Shown: positions 17,224 to 26,764, numbered from the stretch's first letter. The stretch is DNA of 64,000 bases from Holophagales bacterium (GCA_016719485.1 JADJZB010000021.1:124001-188000), one strand, 5' to 3'. The notes: generated from the letters alone by a model not told the origin. Made by a program: numbers and translations.

Positions 17224-19395
17224 TGCCGGCAGGAGGGCCGCCGCCGCGGCGCCCGACCCCCTGAGAACGGTTCGATACGCCCCCGCTGAATTCCCGCCCC
17301 TCTCCCCGGGAAGCACCGTGGCTGGAGCTCTCGCCCAGGCGCTCCGCCAGGGGCGTTCGCTGATTCCGGCCGTCGACGGGGAAGGGCGGGTCACCGGCGT
17401 CTTCGACCTTCCCGGGTTCCTCGCCCGACTCTCCCCGAGGGGCCGTGCCGACCTCGACGGCTCCGTCTCGCCGGTCCTCGAGAAGGCGCCCGCCGTCGTG
17501 GCGCCCGGCCACGAGGACACCTGGGCCCGCGACGGGATTTCGGAAAGTGCGGTCGTCGTCGACGAGGGCGGCCGATACGTCGGGATCCTCTTCCGGGACG
17601 AAGAGGCCGCGCCGCCTTCCCGCCGCGACCGCGTGGACGCGTGGCTTCCGCCAGCTCGCCGAGGGGGTCCTGGCGGAAACGTCTCCTACATGGTCGCGGT
17701 GGCGGACGTGGACGGCCGTGTCCTTCTCGCCAGCAACGAGATGAGGAGCTTCTTCGGAAACGCGCTGAAGGGGGACGCCCCCGTCCTTCGCCGCCTCTTT
17801 CCGCCCCGGACGCTCGGCCCCTCCGCGACCTCCGGGCGGCAGGCGCCCCGCATCCACCAGCACCGGGACCGGCTCCTCCTCGTCTTCGGCTTTCCCGCTC
17901 GTCGTCGAAGGCGCCCTGCGGTACGTCACGCTCGCCATCCACGACGTCTCGGCGCTCGTGGGCGAGCAGCTCGCGCAGGCGCACGAAGACCTCGAGGGGC
18001 TCCGGAGGGTCCTCGACGTCACGGTGGACGGCCTGATGGTCGTGAACCGGGACGGCGTGATCACGATGGTCAACCGGAGCTTCGAGGAGATCCACGGTGT
18101 GCCGGCCGAGCGCGTCGTGGGCCGCCACGTGACCGAGGTGATCGAGAACACCCGGATGCACATCGTGGCGCAGACCGGCATCGCCGAGCTGGGCGAGCTC
18201 CAGAAGATCGGCAACACGCGCGTCGTCGTCTCGCGCATTCCCCTCTACCGCGACGGGAAGTGCGTCGGGGCGGCGGGGAAGATCGACTTCCAGGACCTTT
18301 CCCAGGTGAACCGGCTCGCGCACAAGGTCGAGCACCTCCAGAAGGAGCTCGAGGCGCTCCGGAAGCGGAAGGGAGCCGTCGCCCCCGACGTGAGGTTCTC
18401 CTTCACCGACGTCGTCGCCCTCGCGCCGGCGAGCCGCGAGGCCAAGGAGACGGCGGTCCGGGCGGCGCCGCAGGACTCGACGGTCCTGCTCCTCGGCGAG
18501 AGCGGCGTCGGAAAGGAGGTCTTCGCCCACGCGATCCACGCCTTCTCGACGCGGGCCTCCCGGCCCTTCGTGAGGGTGAACTGCTCGGCGATCCAGGAGA
18601 CGCTCTTCGAGTCGGAGCTCTTCGGCTACGAGGACGGGGCTTTCACGGGGGCGCGCAAGGGGGGCAAGCAGGGGAAGTTCGAGATGGCCGACGGCGGCAC
18701 GATCTTCCTCGACGAGATCGGCGACATGCCGCTCGCGGTCCAGGCCAAGCTCCTGCGCGTCCTGCAGGAGAAGGAGATCGAGAAGGTCGGCTCCGAGGAG
18801 GTCCTGAAGGTCGACGTCCGCGTCATCGCCGCCACGAACCAGGACCTCACGAAGCAGGCCGACGAGGGGCGCTTCCGCAGGGACCTCTACTACCGCCTCT
18901 CGGTCATTCCGATCCGGATTCCGGCACTTCGCGATCGCCGGGAGGACATCCCCGAGCTGCTCCGGATCTTCTGGGAGGACCTGAAGAAGAGGCACGGCAT
19001 CTACCACCGCTCGCTCTCACCGGAGGCGCAGAAGCTCCTCAGGCGCTACGAGTGGCCGGGCAACATCCGCGAGCTGCACAACGTCCTCGAGCGGGCGCTG
19101 ACGATCGTCGTCGAGCCGGTCGTCAGCGACGAGCAGGTCCGGATGATCATGGCGGGCGCCCGCGAGACTCACGACGACTTCTGCCTCTCGGAGGACTGCG
19201 GGCTCGCCGAGCTCGTCGAGCAGACGGAGCGCCGCGCCCTCGGCTTCGCCCTGGCGCGGACGAACAACAACCGGCTCCAGGCGGCGAAGCTCCTCGGCAT
19301 CTCCCGCGCGCTCCTCTACAAGAAGCTGCACGCGTACGGGATCGTGCGTGGAGCGCCCCTCCTCCCGCCAGGGACGGCGGCGCGTGACGAGGTGA
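17135..19395 (+). CDS. Sigma-54 activator with CBS pair, PAS, AAA+ and Fis-type HTH; frameshifted
   Basis: Enhancer-binding protein. The first part (to ~17893) carries a CBS-domain pair (STVAGALAQAL...; ESAVVVDEGGRYVGIL) and RVLLASNEMRSFF. Reading then shifts one frame (LVVEGALRYVTLAIHDV), followed by a PAS domain (TVDGLMVVNRDGVITMVNR), the AAA+ domain with GESGVGKE, GAFTGA (sigma-54 contact) and DEIGDMP, and a Fis HTH (NRLQAAKLLGISRALLYKKL). The in-frame stop is only at 19610, inside the next genes, while both other frames stop at 19387 or 19395; a second indel near 19350-19390 would give a normal end, used here. Start uncertain (ATG 17135). It likely drives the promoter at 10006. Confidence 0.8.
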
Positions 19396-19398
19396 CCG

Positions 19399-19602
19399 AT
19401 GCCGAAGTGGCTCTGCGACACCTGCAGCTACATGGTCGAGACCGAGGGGAAGACTCCTCCTCCCGAAGACGGGATGAAGCCGACCCCCTGGGATCTCCCG
19501 GAGAGCTGGACCTGCCCCATCTGCGGGAGCGCGCGCGACGCGCTCAGCCCTCTCGACCCGGCCGAGCTCCTGACCCGGGCGGCCTGCAACCGGTACAAGT
19601 GA
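19399..19602 (+). CDS. Rubredoxin-like protein
   Basis: A 67-residue protein with two rubredoxin knuckles: Cys6-x2-Cys9 (LCDTCSY) and Cys39-x2-Cys42 (WTCPICGS), spaced as in rubredoxins, plus a C-terminal extension with one more Cys. It should bind one Fe(Cys)4 and carry single electrons in the cytoplasm. Four bases separate its stop from the radical SAM gene, so it may be that enzyme's electron donor. Confidence 0.88.
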   Translation: MPKWLCDTCSYMVETEGKTPPPEDGMKPTPWDLPESWTCPICGSARDALSPLDPAELLTRAACNRYK

Positions 19603-19606
19603 AGAG

Positions 19607-20821
19607 GTGAGCGCTCCCGGGACCGTCCGCGAGCCCGCGGTCCCTCCGGGGGGGCGGCGGCCGCAGCGCGTCCTGAAGGTCGTCCTCGGCCTCGACTGCA
19701 CGGGGAGCTGCTCGTACTGCGCGCTGAAGAAGTCGCACGGCTTCCCGAGGACGCGGCTGGCGCGCCTCGACCCGCGCGTCGCCGAGGAGAAGATCCGCGA
19801 GGCGGCCGGGAGGTACGACATCTCGGGGCTCGAGGTGGGGGCCGGGGAGACGTTCGACCAGCCCGAGCTCTGGGAGTGGCTCCTCGCCCTGAACGCCAGG
19901 GAGCTGAACGTCCCGGTGATGGCCTTCACGGGGGGCCTCTCGAAGCAGACGCCCCGGGTCCTCGACGCGATCGCGGCCTCGTCCGCCCCGGTCCTCCTCC
20001 TCTTCTCCTACGACGGCCGCCGGTCCGAGCGGAACGCGGCGAACTGGCGGGAGGTCGAGGCGGCCTTCCGCGCGATGAAGGCGCGTCTCGCCGGCGCGCC
20101 GCACGTGACGCTCAAGGTGACGGCGTGCGTCACGCCCCGCGACGCGCACCGCCTGAAGGAGAACTTCCTCTCGCTCCTCGACCTCGAGCCGTCGCCCTTC
20201 GCCTTCCGGCCCCTGAAGCGTTCCTTCAACGAGGCCCAGCGGGAGGAGTTCGTGAGGCAGCTCGCCGCGTTCCTCGACGAGGCCTCGAACCGGGGCGTGA
20301 GGCTCCTGAGCGCGCCGGAAGCGGGGGAGTGGCACCTCGGCCTGAAGCGCGACTGGACGTGCCACCGGCTCGGAGTCAGCATCCTCCCCGACGGCCGCTT
20401 CACCGACTGCTACGTCGCCTGGTACTGCTCCGACTTCCCCACGTGGCGGACGCTCCCCTCGCTCGAGGGGCTCGACCGCTTCTTCACGGAGGCCGAGGCC
20501 CCTCCTCCTGCCGCCTGCGCCCGCTGCCTCGACGTGTTCGACCTCTGCAACCTCTGTCCCGCCGGGCTCGCGGACTTCCGGAGGTCGACGGGCGAGGCGT
20601 TCTACGACGGCGGTTTCTGCCGGATGGTGAACCGCGCCTCGCTCCTCCTTCTCGGGAAGGCTCTCGAGGAGCGGCCGGGGCTCGAGGCGGTCGTTCGCAG
20701 GGGGGGCGTCGAGACCCGGCTCCGACGCGAAGGGCGAGCGCTCGTCCTCACGGGGCCGAACGGGAACCCGCCGCTTTCCGTCGACCCCCGCGACGGGAAT
20801 GCGATGCTCCCGGTCGCCTGA
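19607..20821 (+). CDS. Radical SAM protein with SPASM-like C-terminus
   Basis: A 404-residue enzyme from GTG 19607. The SAM cluster motif is Cys31-x3-Cys35-x2-Cys38 (LDCTGSCSYCALKK). The C-terminal third has clustered cysteines typical of SPASM/twitch auxiliary Fe-S sites: DWTCHRLGVSILPDGRFTDC, then ACARCLDVFDLCNLCPAGL and GGFCRM. Such enzymes often modify peptides or proteins; no precursor peptide gene was recognised nearby. Coupled to the rubredoxin gene upstream and to the aldolase gene downstream (5-base gap). Substrate unknown. Confidence 0.85.
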   Translation: MSAPGTVREPAVPPGGRRPQRVLKVVLGLDCTGSCSYCALKKSHGFPRTRLARLDPRVAEEKIREAAGRYDISGLEVGAGETFDQPELWEWLLALNARELNVPVMAFTGGLSKQTPRVLDAIAASSAPVLLLFSYDGRRSERNAANWREVEAAFRAMKARLAGAPHVTLKVTACVTPRDAHRLKENFLSLLDLEPSPFAFRPLKRSFNEAQREEFVRQLAAFLDEASNRGVRLLSAPEAGEWHLGLKRDWTCHRLGVSILPDGRFTDCYVAWYCSDFPTWRTLPSLEGLDRFFTEAEAPPPAACARCLDVFDLCNLCPAGLADFRRSTGEAFYDGGFCRMVNRASLLLLGKALEERPGLEAVVRRGGVETRLRREGRALVLTGPNGNPPLSVDPRDGNAMLPVA

Positions 20822-20826
20822 CGGAA

Positions 20827-21486
20827 ATGGAAAACGAGATGGACCACGCCGCCGTCCGCGCCGCGCTCGTCACGTGCGGCCGGAGGCTCGACGCCCTCGG
20901 CTTCGCGCCCGCGACCGACGGGAACATCTCGGCTCGCCTCGGCCCTCACGCGCTTCTGGTCACCCCGGCGGGGCGCGAGAAGGGCGGACTCTCGGCGGAA
21001 GACCTGCTGCTCGTCGACCCCGACGGACGGGTCGTCGAGAGAGCGGGCCGTCCGTCGACGGAGACGCCGATGCACCTCCTCTGCTACCGGCGGCGCGGGG
21101 ACGTCGGCGGCGTCGTCCACGCGCACCCGCCGGTCGCCACCGCTTTCGCCGCGGCAGGGGTGCCGCTCGACGCTCCGGTCATGCCCGAGATCGTCCTCAC
21201 GGTCGGCGCGATCCCGCTCGTCCCTTACGCCACGCCGGGAACCGAGGAGCTCGCCCGGGCGCTCGAGCCGTGGGTCGACGGGCACGACGCCTTCCTCCTC
21301 GCGAGCCACGGCGTCCTCACGCTCGGCCGGGACGTGAGGGAGGCCCTGCACCGGATGGAGCGCGTCGAGCACCTCGCGAAGGTCACGCTCGCCGCGCGCC
21401 TCCTCGGCGGACCGCGCCCGCTGACGGACGCACAGGTCGTCTCGCTCCTCGCCGGTGCCGCTGCGTCCGGGCCGAGTTCGAGGTGA
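20827..21486 (+). CDS. Class II aldolase/adducin family protein (fuculose-phosphate aldolase-like)
   Basis: A 219-residue zinc aldolase. Visible motifs are DGNISARLG, the candidate acid TETPMHL, the zinc histidines in VVHAHPP and the later SHGVLTLG. Members cleave sugar phosphates (L-fuculose-1-P, L-ribulose-5-P epimerisation) or dehydrate methylthioribulose-1-P; the substrate cannot be fixed from sequence. ATG 20839 (MDHAAVRA) is an alternative start. Only 25 bases precede the PBP gene. Confidence 0.87.
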   Translation: MENEMDHAAVRAALVTCGRRLDALGFAPATDGNISARLGPHALLVTPAGREKGGLSAEDLLLVDPDGRVVERAGRPSTETPMHLLCYRRRGDVGGVVHAHPPVATAFAAAGVPLDAPVMPEIVLTVGAIPLVPYATPGTEELARALEPWVDGHDAFLLASHGVLTLGRDVREALHRMERVEHLAKVTLAARLLGGPRPLTDAQVVSLLAGAAASGPSSR

Positions 21487-21511
21487 GCCCGGCGTTCGCT
21501 ACACTCCCGTG

Positions 21512-23899
21512 GTGAGGTCCGGCCTCCGCGCCCGCGTGCGCCGCATCTGGACGGCGATCCCGAGGTGGGCGCTCTGGGGGGCGGGTGGCCTTGCCGTCCT
21601 GTTCGCCGTCTCCCTCGTACTCGTCGTCGCGTACTACGACCGGGTCGTCTCGAGGACGATGGACGGCCGGCGGTGGAGTCTCCCCACGCGTCTCTACTCC
21701 GACGTCTGGGTCCTTCGTCCCGGAGACGCCCTCGGCCCGGACGACGTCGAGCGGCGCCTCGCCCGCCTGCGATACGCGCCGGTCCCCGCGGCACCGGTCT
21801 CCGGGGGCCGGTATCTCCTCTCCCGGAGCCGGATGGTCGTCGGCGTCAACCCGCACGAGACGGCCTACGGCCGGTTCCCCGGCTTCGTCGTCCGGATCGA
21901 CTTCTCGGGCCGGCGCATCGCCGCGCTCAAGCGTGACGCCGACGGTGTTCCGCTTCCGTACGTCGTCTTCGAGCCGGAGGTCGTCGGCTCCGTCTTCGAC
22001 ATGAAGATGGAGGACCGGACGCTCGTTCGCCTTTCGCAGGTGCCCAAGGTCGTCGTCGACGCGATCCTGACGACCGAGGACCGGGACTTCTTCACGCACG
22101 CGGGACTCGCCCCGAAGAGGCTCGTCGGCGCCGTCCTGCAGGGGCTGGTCCGCGGCAGGTCGGTGCGGGGGACGAGCACGCTGACGCAGCAGCTCGTCAA
22201 GAACCTCTTCCTCACCCCCGAGCGGACCCTCCGGAGGAAGGCCGTCGAGGCGCTCCTCGCCGTCATCCTCGACGCGAAGTACGGCAAGGAGGAGATCCTC
22301 GAGTCGTACCTCAACGAGATCTATCTCGGGCAGCGCGGCTCCGTCTCGGTCACGGGGGTCGAGGAGGCGGCGCGGTTCTACTTCGGCAAGCCCGTCTCGC
22401 AGCTCGACCTCCCCGAAGCCGCGATGCTCGCCGGCCTGATTTCCTCACCCGGCCGCTTCTCGCCGTTCCGCAGCCCCGAGAGGGCCAAGGCGCGCCGCGC
22501 CCTCGTCCTGAAGGGGATGCTCGACGAGAAGAAGATCGACCGCGCCGCGTACGACGCCGCCCTGGCGGCGCCGCTCACCCGGGTGAGCAAACCCGTGACG
22601 GGCATCGAGGCGCCGCACTTCGTCGACTTCGTCCTGACGCAGGTGAAGGAGTCGCGCAGCGACCTCTCCGGGGCGGGCCTCTCCCTCTACACGACGCTCG
22701 ACCCCGACATGCAGGCCGCGGCGCAGGCCGCCGTCCAGACGGGCCTGGCGGAGCTCGAGAAGCGGTTCAAGAAACTCCGGACGAAGGAGGGCGAGGAGCC
22801 GCTCCAGGCGGCTCTCATCGCCCTCGACCCGCACACGGGATCGATCCGGGCGCTCGTCGGCGGGCGGGACTACCAGGTGAGCCAGTTCAACCGCGTCGTC
22901 CAGGCCCGGCGCCAGCCCGGCTCGCTCTTCAAGCCGTTCGTCTATCTCGCCGCGTTCGAGAGGCGGGACCTCGTCCCGCCGGTCACGCCGATCACGATCC
23001 TCCAGGATTCGCCGATCTCCCTCCTCTTCGGCAGGACGGAAGAGGAGACCTGGTCGCCGCGCAACTACGACGGGCAGTTCCGCGGACCCGTCACCGTCCG
23101 GTACGCGCTCGAGCACTCGCTGAACATCCCCACCGTCCGCCTCGCGGTCTGGGAGACGGGGGCCGGCAAGACGCTCCTGGCGGACGTCATCCAGGCGGCG
23201 CGCAAGGCGGGGATCACGTCTCCGATGAAGGCGTACCCCTCGCTCGCGCTCGGCGCCTTCGAGTGCACGCCGATGGAGATCGCCGCGGCCTACTCCGTCT
23301 TCGCCAACGGCGGCATCCTCGTGAAGCCGAACGCCCTCCTCGGCCTCGTCGGACCGGAGGGGCGGCGGATCGACCGCAAGGACGTCCCCCTCCAGCGCGC
23401 TGCCGACCCCGCCGCCGTCGCCGTCCTCGACTCGATCCTCCAGGGGGTCGTCAACCGCGGAACGGGGGCCTCGGCCCGGGGGCGCGGCGCGCAGGGCATC
23501 TTCGCGGGGAAGACGGGCACGACGAACGACGGGCGCGACGCCTGGTTCATCGGCTTCTCGCCCCGTCTCCTCGTGGCCGTCTGGGTCGGCTTCGACGACA
23601 ACCGGGGGCTGAACCTCTCGGGGTCGACGGCCGCCGTGCCGATCTACGCCGAGTTCGCGCGGCGCCTCCCGTCTCACTTCTTCGAGGAGCCGTTCCCCGA
23701 GGTCCAGGGGGTGGTCACGGCATCGGTCGACCCGGCGACGGGAATGCTCGTCACCGAGGATTGCCCCACGTCCGTCAACGAGCTCTTCCTCGAGGGGACG
23801 GAACCGGCGGAGCGCTGCACGGTGCACGGTGAGGGGAACCCGGCCCCGCCGGGTGGTCCGGGCCTTCCTCCCGTCGAGGGGACCGAAGGGCCGGGGTGA
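21512..23899 (+). CDS. Bifunctional penicillin-binding protein 1B-type peptidoglycan synthase
   Basis: A 795-residue class A PBP anchored by one N-terminal membrane helix (residues ~20-45). Then come a UB2H-like region (LYSDVWVLRPGDALGPDDVE) as in PBP1B, the GT51 glycosyltransferase with catalytic Glu189 in TTEDRDFF and GTSTLTQQLVKN, and the transpeptidase with Ser471-x2-Lys474 (PGSLFKPF), Ser536-Leu-Asn538 and Lys667-Thr-Gly (GKTGTTND). It polymerises and cross-links peptidoglycan in the periplasm. Start chosen at GTG 21512, just before the membrane segment. Its stop overlaps the next start (GTGA). Confidence 0.95.
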   Translation: MRSGLRARVRRIWTAIPRWALWGAGGLAVLFAVSLVLVVAYYDRVVSRTMDGRRWSLPTRLYSDVWVLRPGDALGPDDVERRLARLRYAPVPAAPVSGGRYLLSRSRMVVGVNPHETAYGRFPGFVVRIDFSGRRIAALKRDADGVPLPYVVFEPEVVGSVFDMKMEDRTLVRLSQVPKVVVDAILTTEDRDFFTHAGLAPKRLVGAVLQGLVRGRSVRGTSTLTQQLVKNLFLTPERTLRRKAVEALLAVILDAKYGKEEILESYLNEIYLGQRGSVSVTGVEEAARFYFGKPVSQLDLPEAAMLAGLISSPGRFSPFRSPERAKARRALVLKGMLDEKKIDRAAYDAALAAPLTRVSKPVTGIEAPHFVDFVLTQVKESRSDLSGAGLSLYTTLDPDMQAAAQAAVQTGLAELEKRFKKLRTKEGEEPLQAALIALDPHTGSIRALVGGRDYQVSQFNRVVQARRQPGSLFKPFVYLAAFERRDLVPPVTPITILQDSPISLLFGRTEEETWSPRNYDGQFRGPVTVRYALEHSLNIPTVRLAVWETGAGKTLLADVIQAARKAGITSPMKAYPSLALGAFECTPMEIAAAYSVFANGGILVKPNALLGLVGPEGRRIDRKDVPLQRAADPAAVAVLDSILQGVVNRGTGASARGRGAQGIFAGKTGTTNDGRDAWFIGFSPRLLVAVWVGFDDNRGLNLSGSTAAVPIYAEFARRLPSHFFEEPFPEVQGVVTASVDPATGMLVTEDCPTSVNELFLEGTEPAERCTVHGEGNPAPPGGPGLPPVEGTEGPG

Positions 23900-24768
23900 C
23901 CGGTTCCCGCTTCACGATTTCCGGTGTCGACCTCGGTCTCGTGGCCCGGAGCCACGGCTGGTACGACCTGCCGCCGTTCGCCTGGGACGAGGGGAGGCGC
24001 CGCCTCTCGTTCGTCTTCCTGCTCGGCGGCGCGGCCGTGCCCGTCCTGCTGACCTCCCGGCCCGGCGGCGTCGGCGTCTCCTCGTCCGCGCCGTCGACGG
24101 CCGTGAAGCCCGTGGTCGCCCGCGTCCTCGATCTCGGGACAGACCTCGCGCCGTTCCACGCTCTCTGCGCCGCGCGCCGGGAGGATGGTTTCGGCTGGAT
24201 GGCCGACCGGCTCGCCGGGCGGATCCTGCGTGCCCCGACGCTCTTCGAAGACGCGGTGAAGGTCCTCTGTACGACGAACTGCTCGTGGTCCCTGACGAAG
24301 GCGATGGTGGCGCGCATGGTCGCGGCCTTCGAACGCGGCGGCGCCTTCCCCGACGCCGCGTTCCTCGCCTCCCTTCCCGAGCGCCGGCTGCGCGAGGAGC
24401 TGAAGGTCGGCTACCGCGCCCCGTTCCTGCACGATTTCGCGGCGCGCGTCGCCTCGGGGGACCTCGACCTCGCGGGTTGGGAAGACCCGTCCCGCTCCGA
24501 TACGGAGGTGATGGAGCTCATCCGGGCGGAGAAGGGGTTCGGTCCGTACGCCGCCGAGACGCTCCTGCGCCTTCTCGGTCGCCACGGGCACCTCGGCCTC
24601 GACTCGTGGTCGCGGAAGAAGGTCGCCGAGCTCCGCTTCAAGGGGCGTCCGGGCAAGGACGCCCGGGTCGCGCGCTTCTACGCGCCGTTCGGCGGGTACG
24701 CGGGACTGGCGTTCTGGCTCGACGTGACGCGGGACTGGCACGATGGGCGCGACCGGCTCTGGCCGTAG
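23896..24768 (+). CDS. HhH-GPD DNA glycosylase-like protein
   Basis: A 290-residue protein of the OGG/AlkA-type superfamily. It has an N-terminal beta domain, the block ILRAPTLFEDAVKVLCTTNCSW, and a helix-hairpin-helix GFGPYAAETLLRLLGRHGHLGLD with the catalytic-type Asp at the end. It would excise damaged bases; the lesion (8-oxoG or 3-methyladenine) is undetermined. GTG start overlaps the PBP stop. Confidence 0.85.
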   Translation: MTGSRFTISGVDLGLVARSHGWYDLPPFAWDEGRRRLSFVFLLGGAAVPVLLTSRPGGVGVSSSAPSTAVKPVVARVLDLGTDLAPFHALCAARREDGFGWMADRLAGRILRAPTLFEDAVKVLCTTNCSWSLTKAMVARMVAAFERGGAFPDAAFLASLPERRLREELKVGYRAPFLHDFAARVASGDLDLAGWEDPSRSDTEVMELIRAEKGFGPYAAETLLRLLGRHGHLGLDSWSRKKVAELRFKGRPGKDARVARFYAPFGGYAGLAFWLDVTRDWHDGRDRLWP

Positions 24769-24844
24769 GACCGGGCTCCCCCCTCCGGGCCTGGCTCGCG
24801 CCTTCGCACCGCGGGGCTCCTACAATGGCCCTTCGGAGGATGCG

Positions 24845-25225
24845 ATGAAGAAAGTGCCTGGTCCGTTCCGGAAGTTCGTGGAGACCTATCCGGAGTGCGG
24901 AATGACGTACGAGGCGCTCGCCGCGGCAAGTCGCGAGGCCGCCGGCTTCGGGGAGAAGGATGCCGAGCTCGTGAAGCTGGCGCTCGCAGTCGGTTCGCGT
25001 CTCGAGGGGGCCGTCCACTCGCACGCCCGGCGCGCGCTCGAGGCGGGGGCGACGGCGACCGAGGTGCAGGGCGTGGCGATCCTCGGCCTGACGACCCTGG
25101 GCTTCCCTCACACCATGATGGGAATCTCCTGGATCGAGGACGTCCTGCGCGAGGCGGGCAAGGGCGTGGCGAAGGACGAAAAGAAGGCCGCGAAGAAGGC
25201 GAAGAAGGCGAAGAAGGCGAAGTAG
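24845..25225 (+). CDS. Carboxymuconolactone decarboxylase-family (AhpD-like) protein
   Basis: A 126-residue protein; residues 15-105 match the CMD/AhpD fold (ELVKLALAVGSRLEGAVHSH, ALEAGATATEVQGVAILG). The usual C-x2-C redox pair of AhpD is absent: the position reads EGAVHSH, so thiol peroxidase-reductase activity is doubtful. The last 25 residues are a lysine/alanine tail (KKAAKKAKKAKKAK) made by a short tandem repeat, possibly for nucleic-acid or membrane contact. ATG with GGAGGATGCG just before. Confidence 0.82.
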   Translation: MKKVPGPFRKFVETYPECGMTYEALAAASREAAGFGEKDAELVKLALAVGSRLEGAVHSHARRALEAGATATEVQGVAILGLTTLGFPHTMMGISWIEDVLREAGKGVAKDEKKAAKKAKKAKKAK

Positions 25226-25240
25226 CTTCGCGGACGAGGG

Positions 25241-26764
25241 TCAGGCCCCGGCCCGCTCCGGGGCCCGCCGAGCCCATTCGCCGGTCGCGTCGCGGAGCTC
25301 GTAGTCCGTCTCGTAGCCGCGGCCCTTGCGCGCCACGTGGTCCACCGCCTCGAGAAGCGCCTGGAACTCCTCTTCGCTCACCGTCGGAGACAGGCTGATC
25401 CTCACCCAGCCCGGCTTCTCGCCGATGTGCCCCTCGTCGAGCCGGCTGCGGATCGCGGCGGAGTGCGCCTCGTCGATGTGGAGGAGGAGGTGTCCGTAGG
25501 GTCCCGCGCACATGCAGCCGGCGCGGACCTGGATGCCGAAGAGGTCGTTCAGGAGGGTCGCGGCGAGGTTGTGGTGCAGGTCGCGGAAGATGACCGACAG
25601 GACGCCGAGGCGTTTCGTCTCGAGGTTCCCGAGAATGAAGAGGTCGTCGCGGCCGCGCCACTCCCGGAGGGCGCGCGAGAGATAGTCGCGCTCGATCCGT
25701 TCGGTGCGTGCCATGCCGACTGCGGCCTTCAGGTCGAAGGCGAGGCCGGCCTGGATCGACTGGACGATCGGCGGCGTGCCCCCCGTTTCGCGGAACTCGA
25801 TGGCCGAGAGGTAGCGATGGTCCCAGGGCGACGTGTAGAGGACCGTCCCGCCGCCCGGCTCGGCCGGAACACGGTTCGTGAAGAGCTTCCGGTCGGCGAC
25901 GAGGAGCCCGGGTGTCCTCGGCCCGCCGAGGAACTTGTGGACCGAGAAGAAGACCGCGTCGAGCCGCGCGTCGGGGTCTCCCGCGGGGTTCATGTCGACG
26001 TCCACGTAGGGGCCGGCGGCGGCGTAGTCGAAGAAGGCGAGCGCGCCGTGACGGTGGAGGACGCGGGCGAGTGCGGGGACGTCGTTCAGGATGCCGGTAA
26101 CGTTCGAGGCCGCGCTGAACGTCCCGATCTTCCACGGGCGGTCTTTCCACTGCTCGAGCTTGGCGTCGAGGTCCTCGACCGAGATGCGCCCCGCCGCGTC
26201 GAAGTCGACGTAGACCGAATCGCCGATCGTCTCGCGCCAGGCGATGTCGTTGGAGTGATGCTCCATCATCGAACGGAAGATGACGGGACGGGCGTTCTCG
26301 GGGATCTGCCGCGTCAGGTGGTGGCGCTCCTCGAGCTGGTCGGGGATGCGCAGGCCGAGGACGTAGATGAGCCGGTTGATCGCGCCCGTCGACCCCGACC
26401 CCACCGGGATGAGGACGTCTTCCTTCGACGCGCCGACGTAGCTCGCGATCTTCGAGAAGGCGTTCTCGTAGTAGTGCGTCATCAGGCGGCCGGTGTGGTT
26501 GCTCTCGGTGTGGGTGTTCGCCATGAAGGGGAGGACCTTCTCGGCGAGCTCGTCCTCGACGTCGGCGTGAAAGCGCCCGGAGGCGATGAAGTCGAAGTAG
26601 CGCAGCGGCTTCTCGCCGGAGGGGGTGGGGATCGTGGCGGTGGCGCCGAGGACGCGGCTGCGCAGGCGGTCGAGGAACGCGCGCTCCTCCCCGTCGGACG
26701 AGGTCGCGACGGCGGGACGCGGGGCGCTCGAGGCGGCATCGACGAGGCGTGCGGTGGCTGTCAT
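25241..26764 (-). CDS. Class V aminotransferase / cysteine desulfurase-like PLP enzyme
   Basis: A 507-residue PLP enzyme of aspartate-aminotransferase fold type I. It has YFDFIASGRFH, NTHTESNHTG, VGSGSTGAINRL, the PLP-stacking histidine in MEHHSN, DYAAAGPYVDVDM, and the Schiff-base lysine in FFSVHKFLGG. RAGCMCAGPYGH near residue 420 is where cysteine desulfurases keep a catalytic Cys loop. Longer than SufS (about 410), with extra sequence at both ends. Desulfurase versus other lyase or transaminase role is open. Convergent with the CMD gene, 15 bases apart. Confidence 0.85.
   Translation of the reverse strand: MTATARLVDAASSAPRPAVATSSDGEERAFLDRLRSRVLGATATIPTPSGEKPLRYFDFIASGRFHADVEDELAEKVLPFMANTHTESNHTGRLMTHYYENAFSKIASYVGASKEDVLIPVGSGSTGAINRLIYVLGLRIPDQLEERHHLTRQIPENARPVIFRSMMEHHSNDIAWRETIGDSVYVDFDAAGRISVEDLDAKLEQWKDRPWKIGTFSAASNVTGILNDVPALARVLHRHGALAFFDYAAAGPYVDVDMNPAGDPDARLDAVFFSVHKFLGGPRTPGLLVADRKLFTNRVPAEPGGGTVLYTSPWDHRYLSAIEFRETGGTPPIVQSIQAGLAFDLKAAVGMARTERIERDYLSRALREWRGRDDLFILGNLETKRLGVLSVIFRDLHHNLAATLLNDLFGIQVRAGCMCAGPYGHLLLHIDEAHSAAIRSRLDEGHIGEKPGWVRISLSPTVSEEEFQALLEAVDHVARKGRGYETDYELRDATGEWARRAPERAGA

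Noticed and set aside
17217..17228. TATAAT-like string as a sigma-70 promoter for the sigma-54 activator
   Set aside because: No matching -35 element at the right distance, and it lies inside or downstream of the possible coding start.
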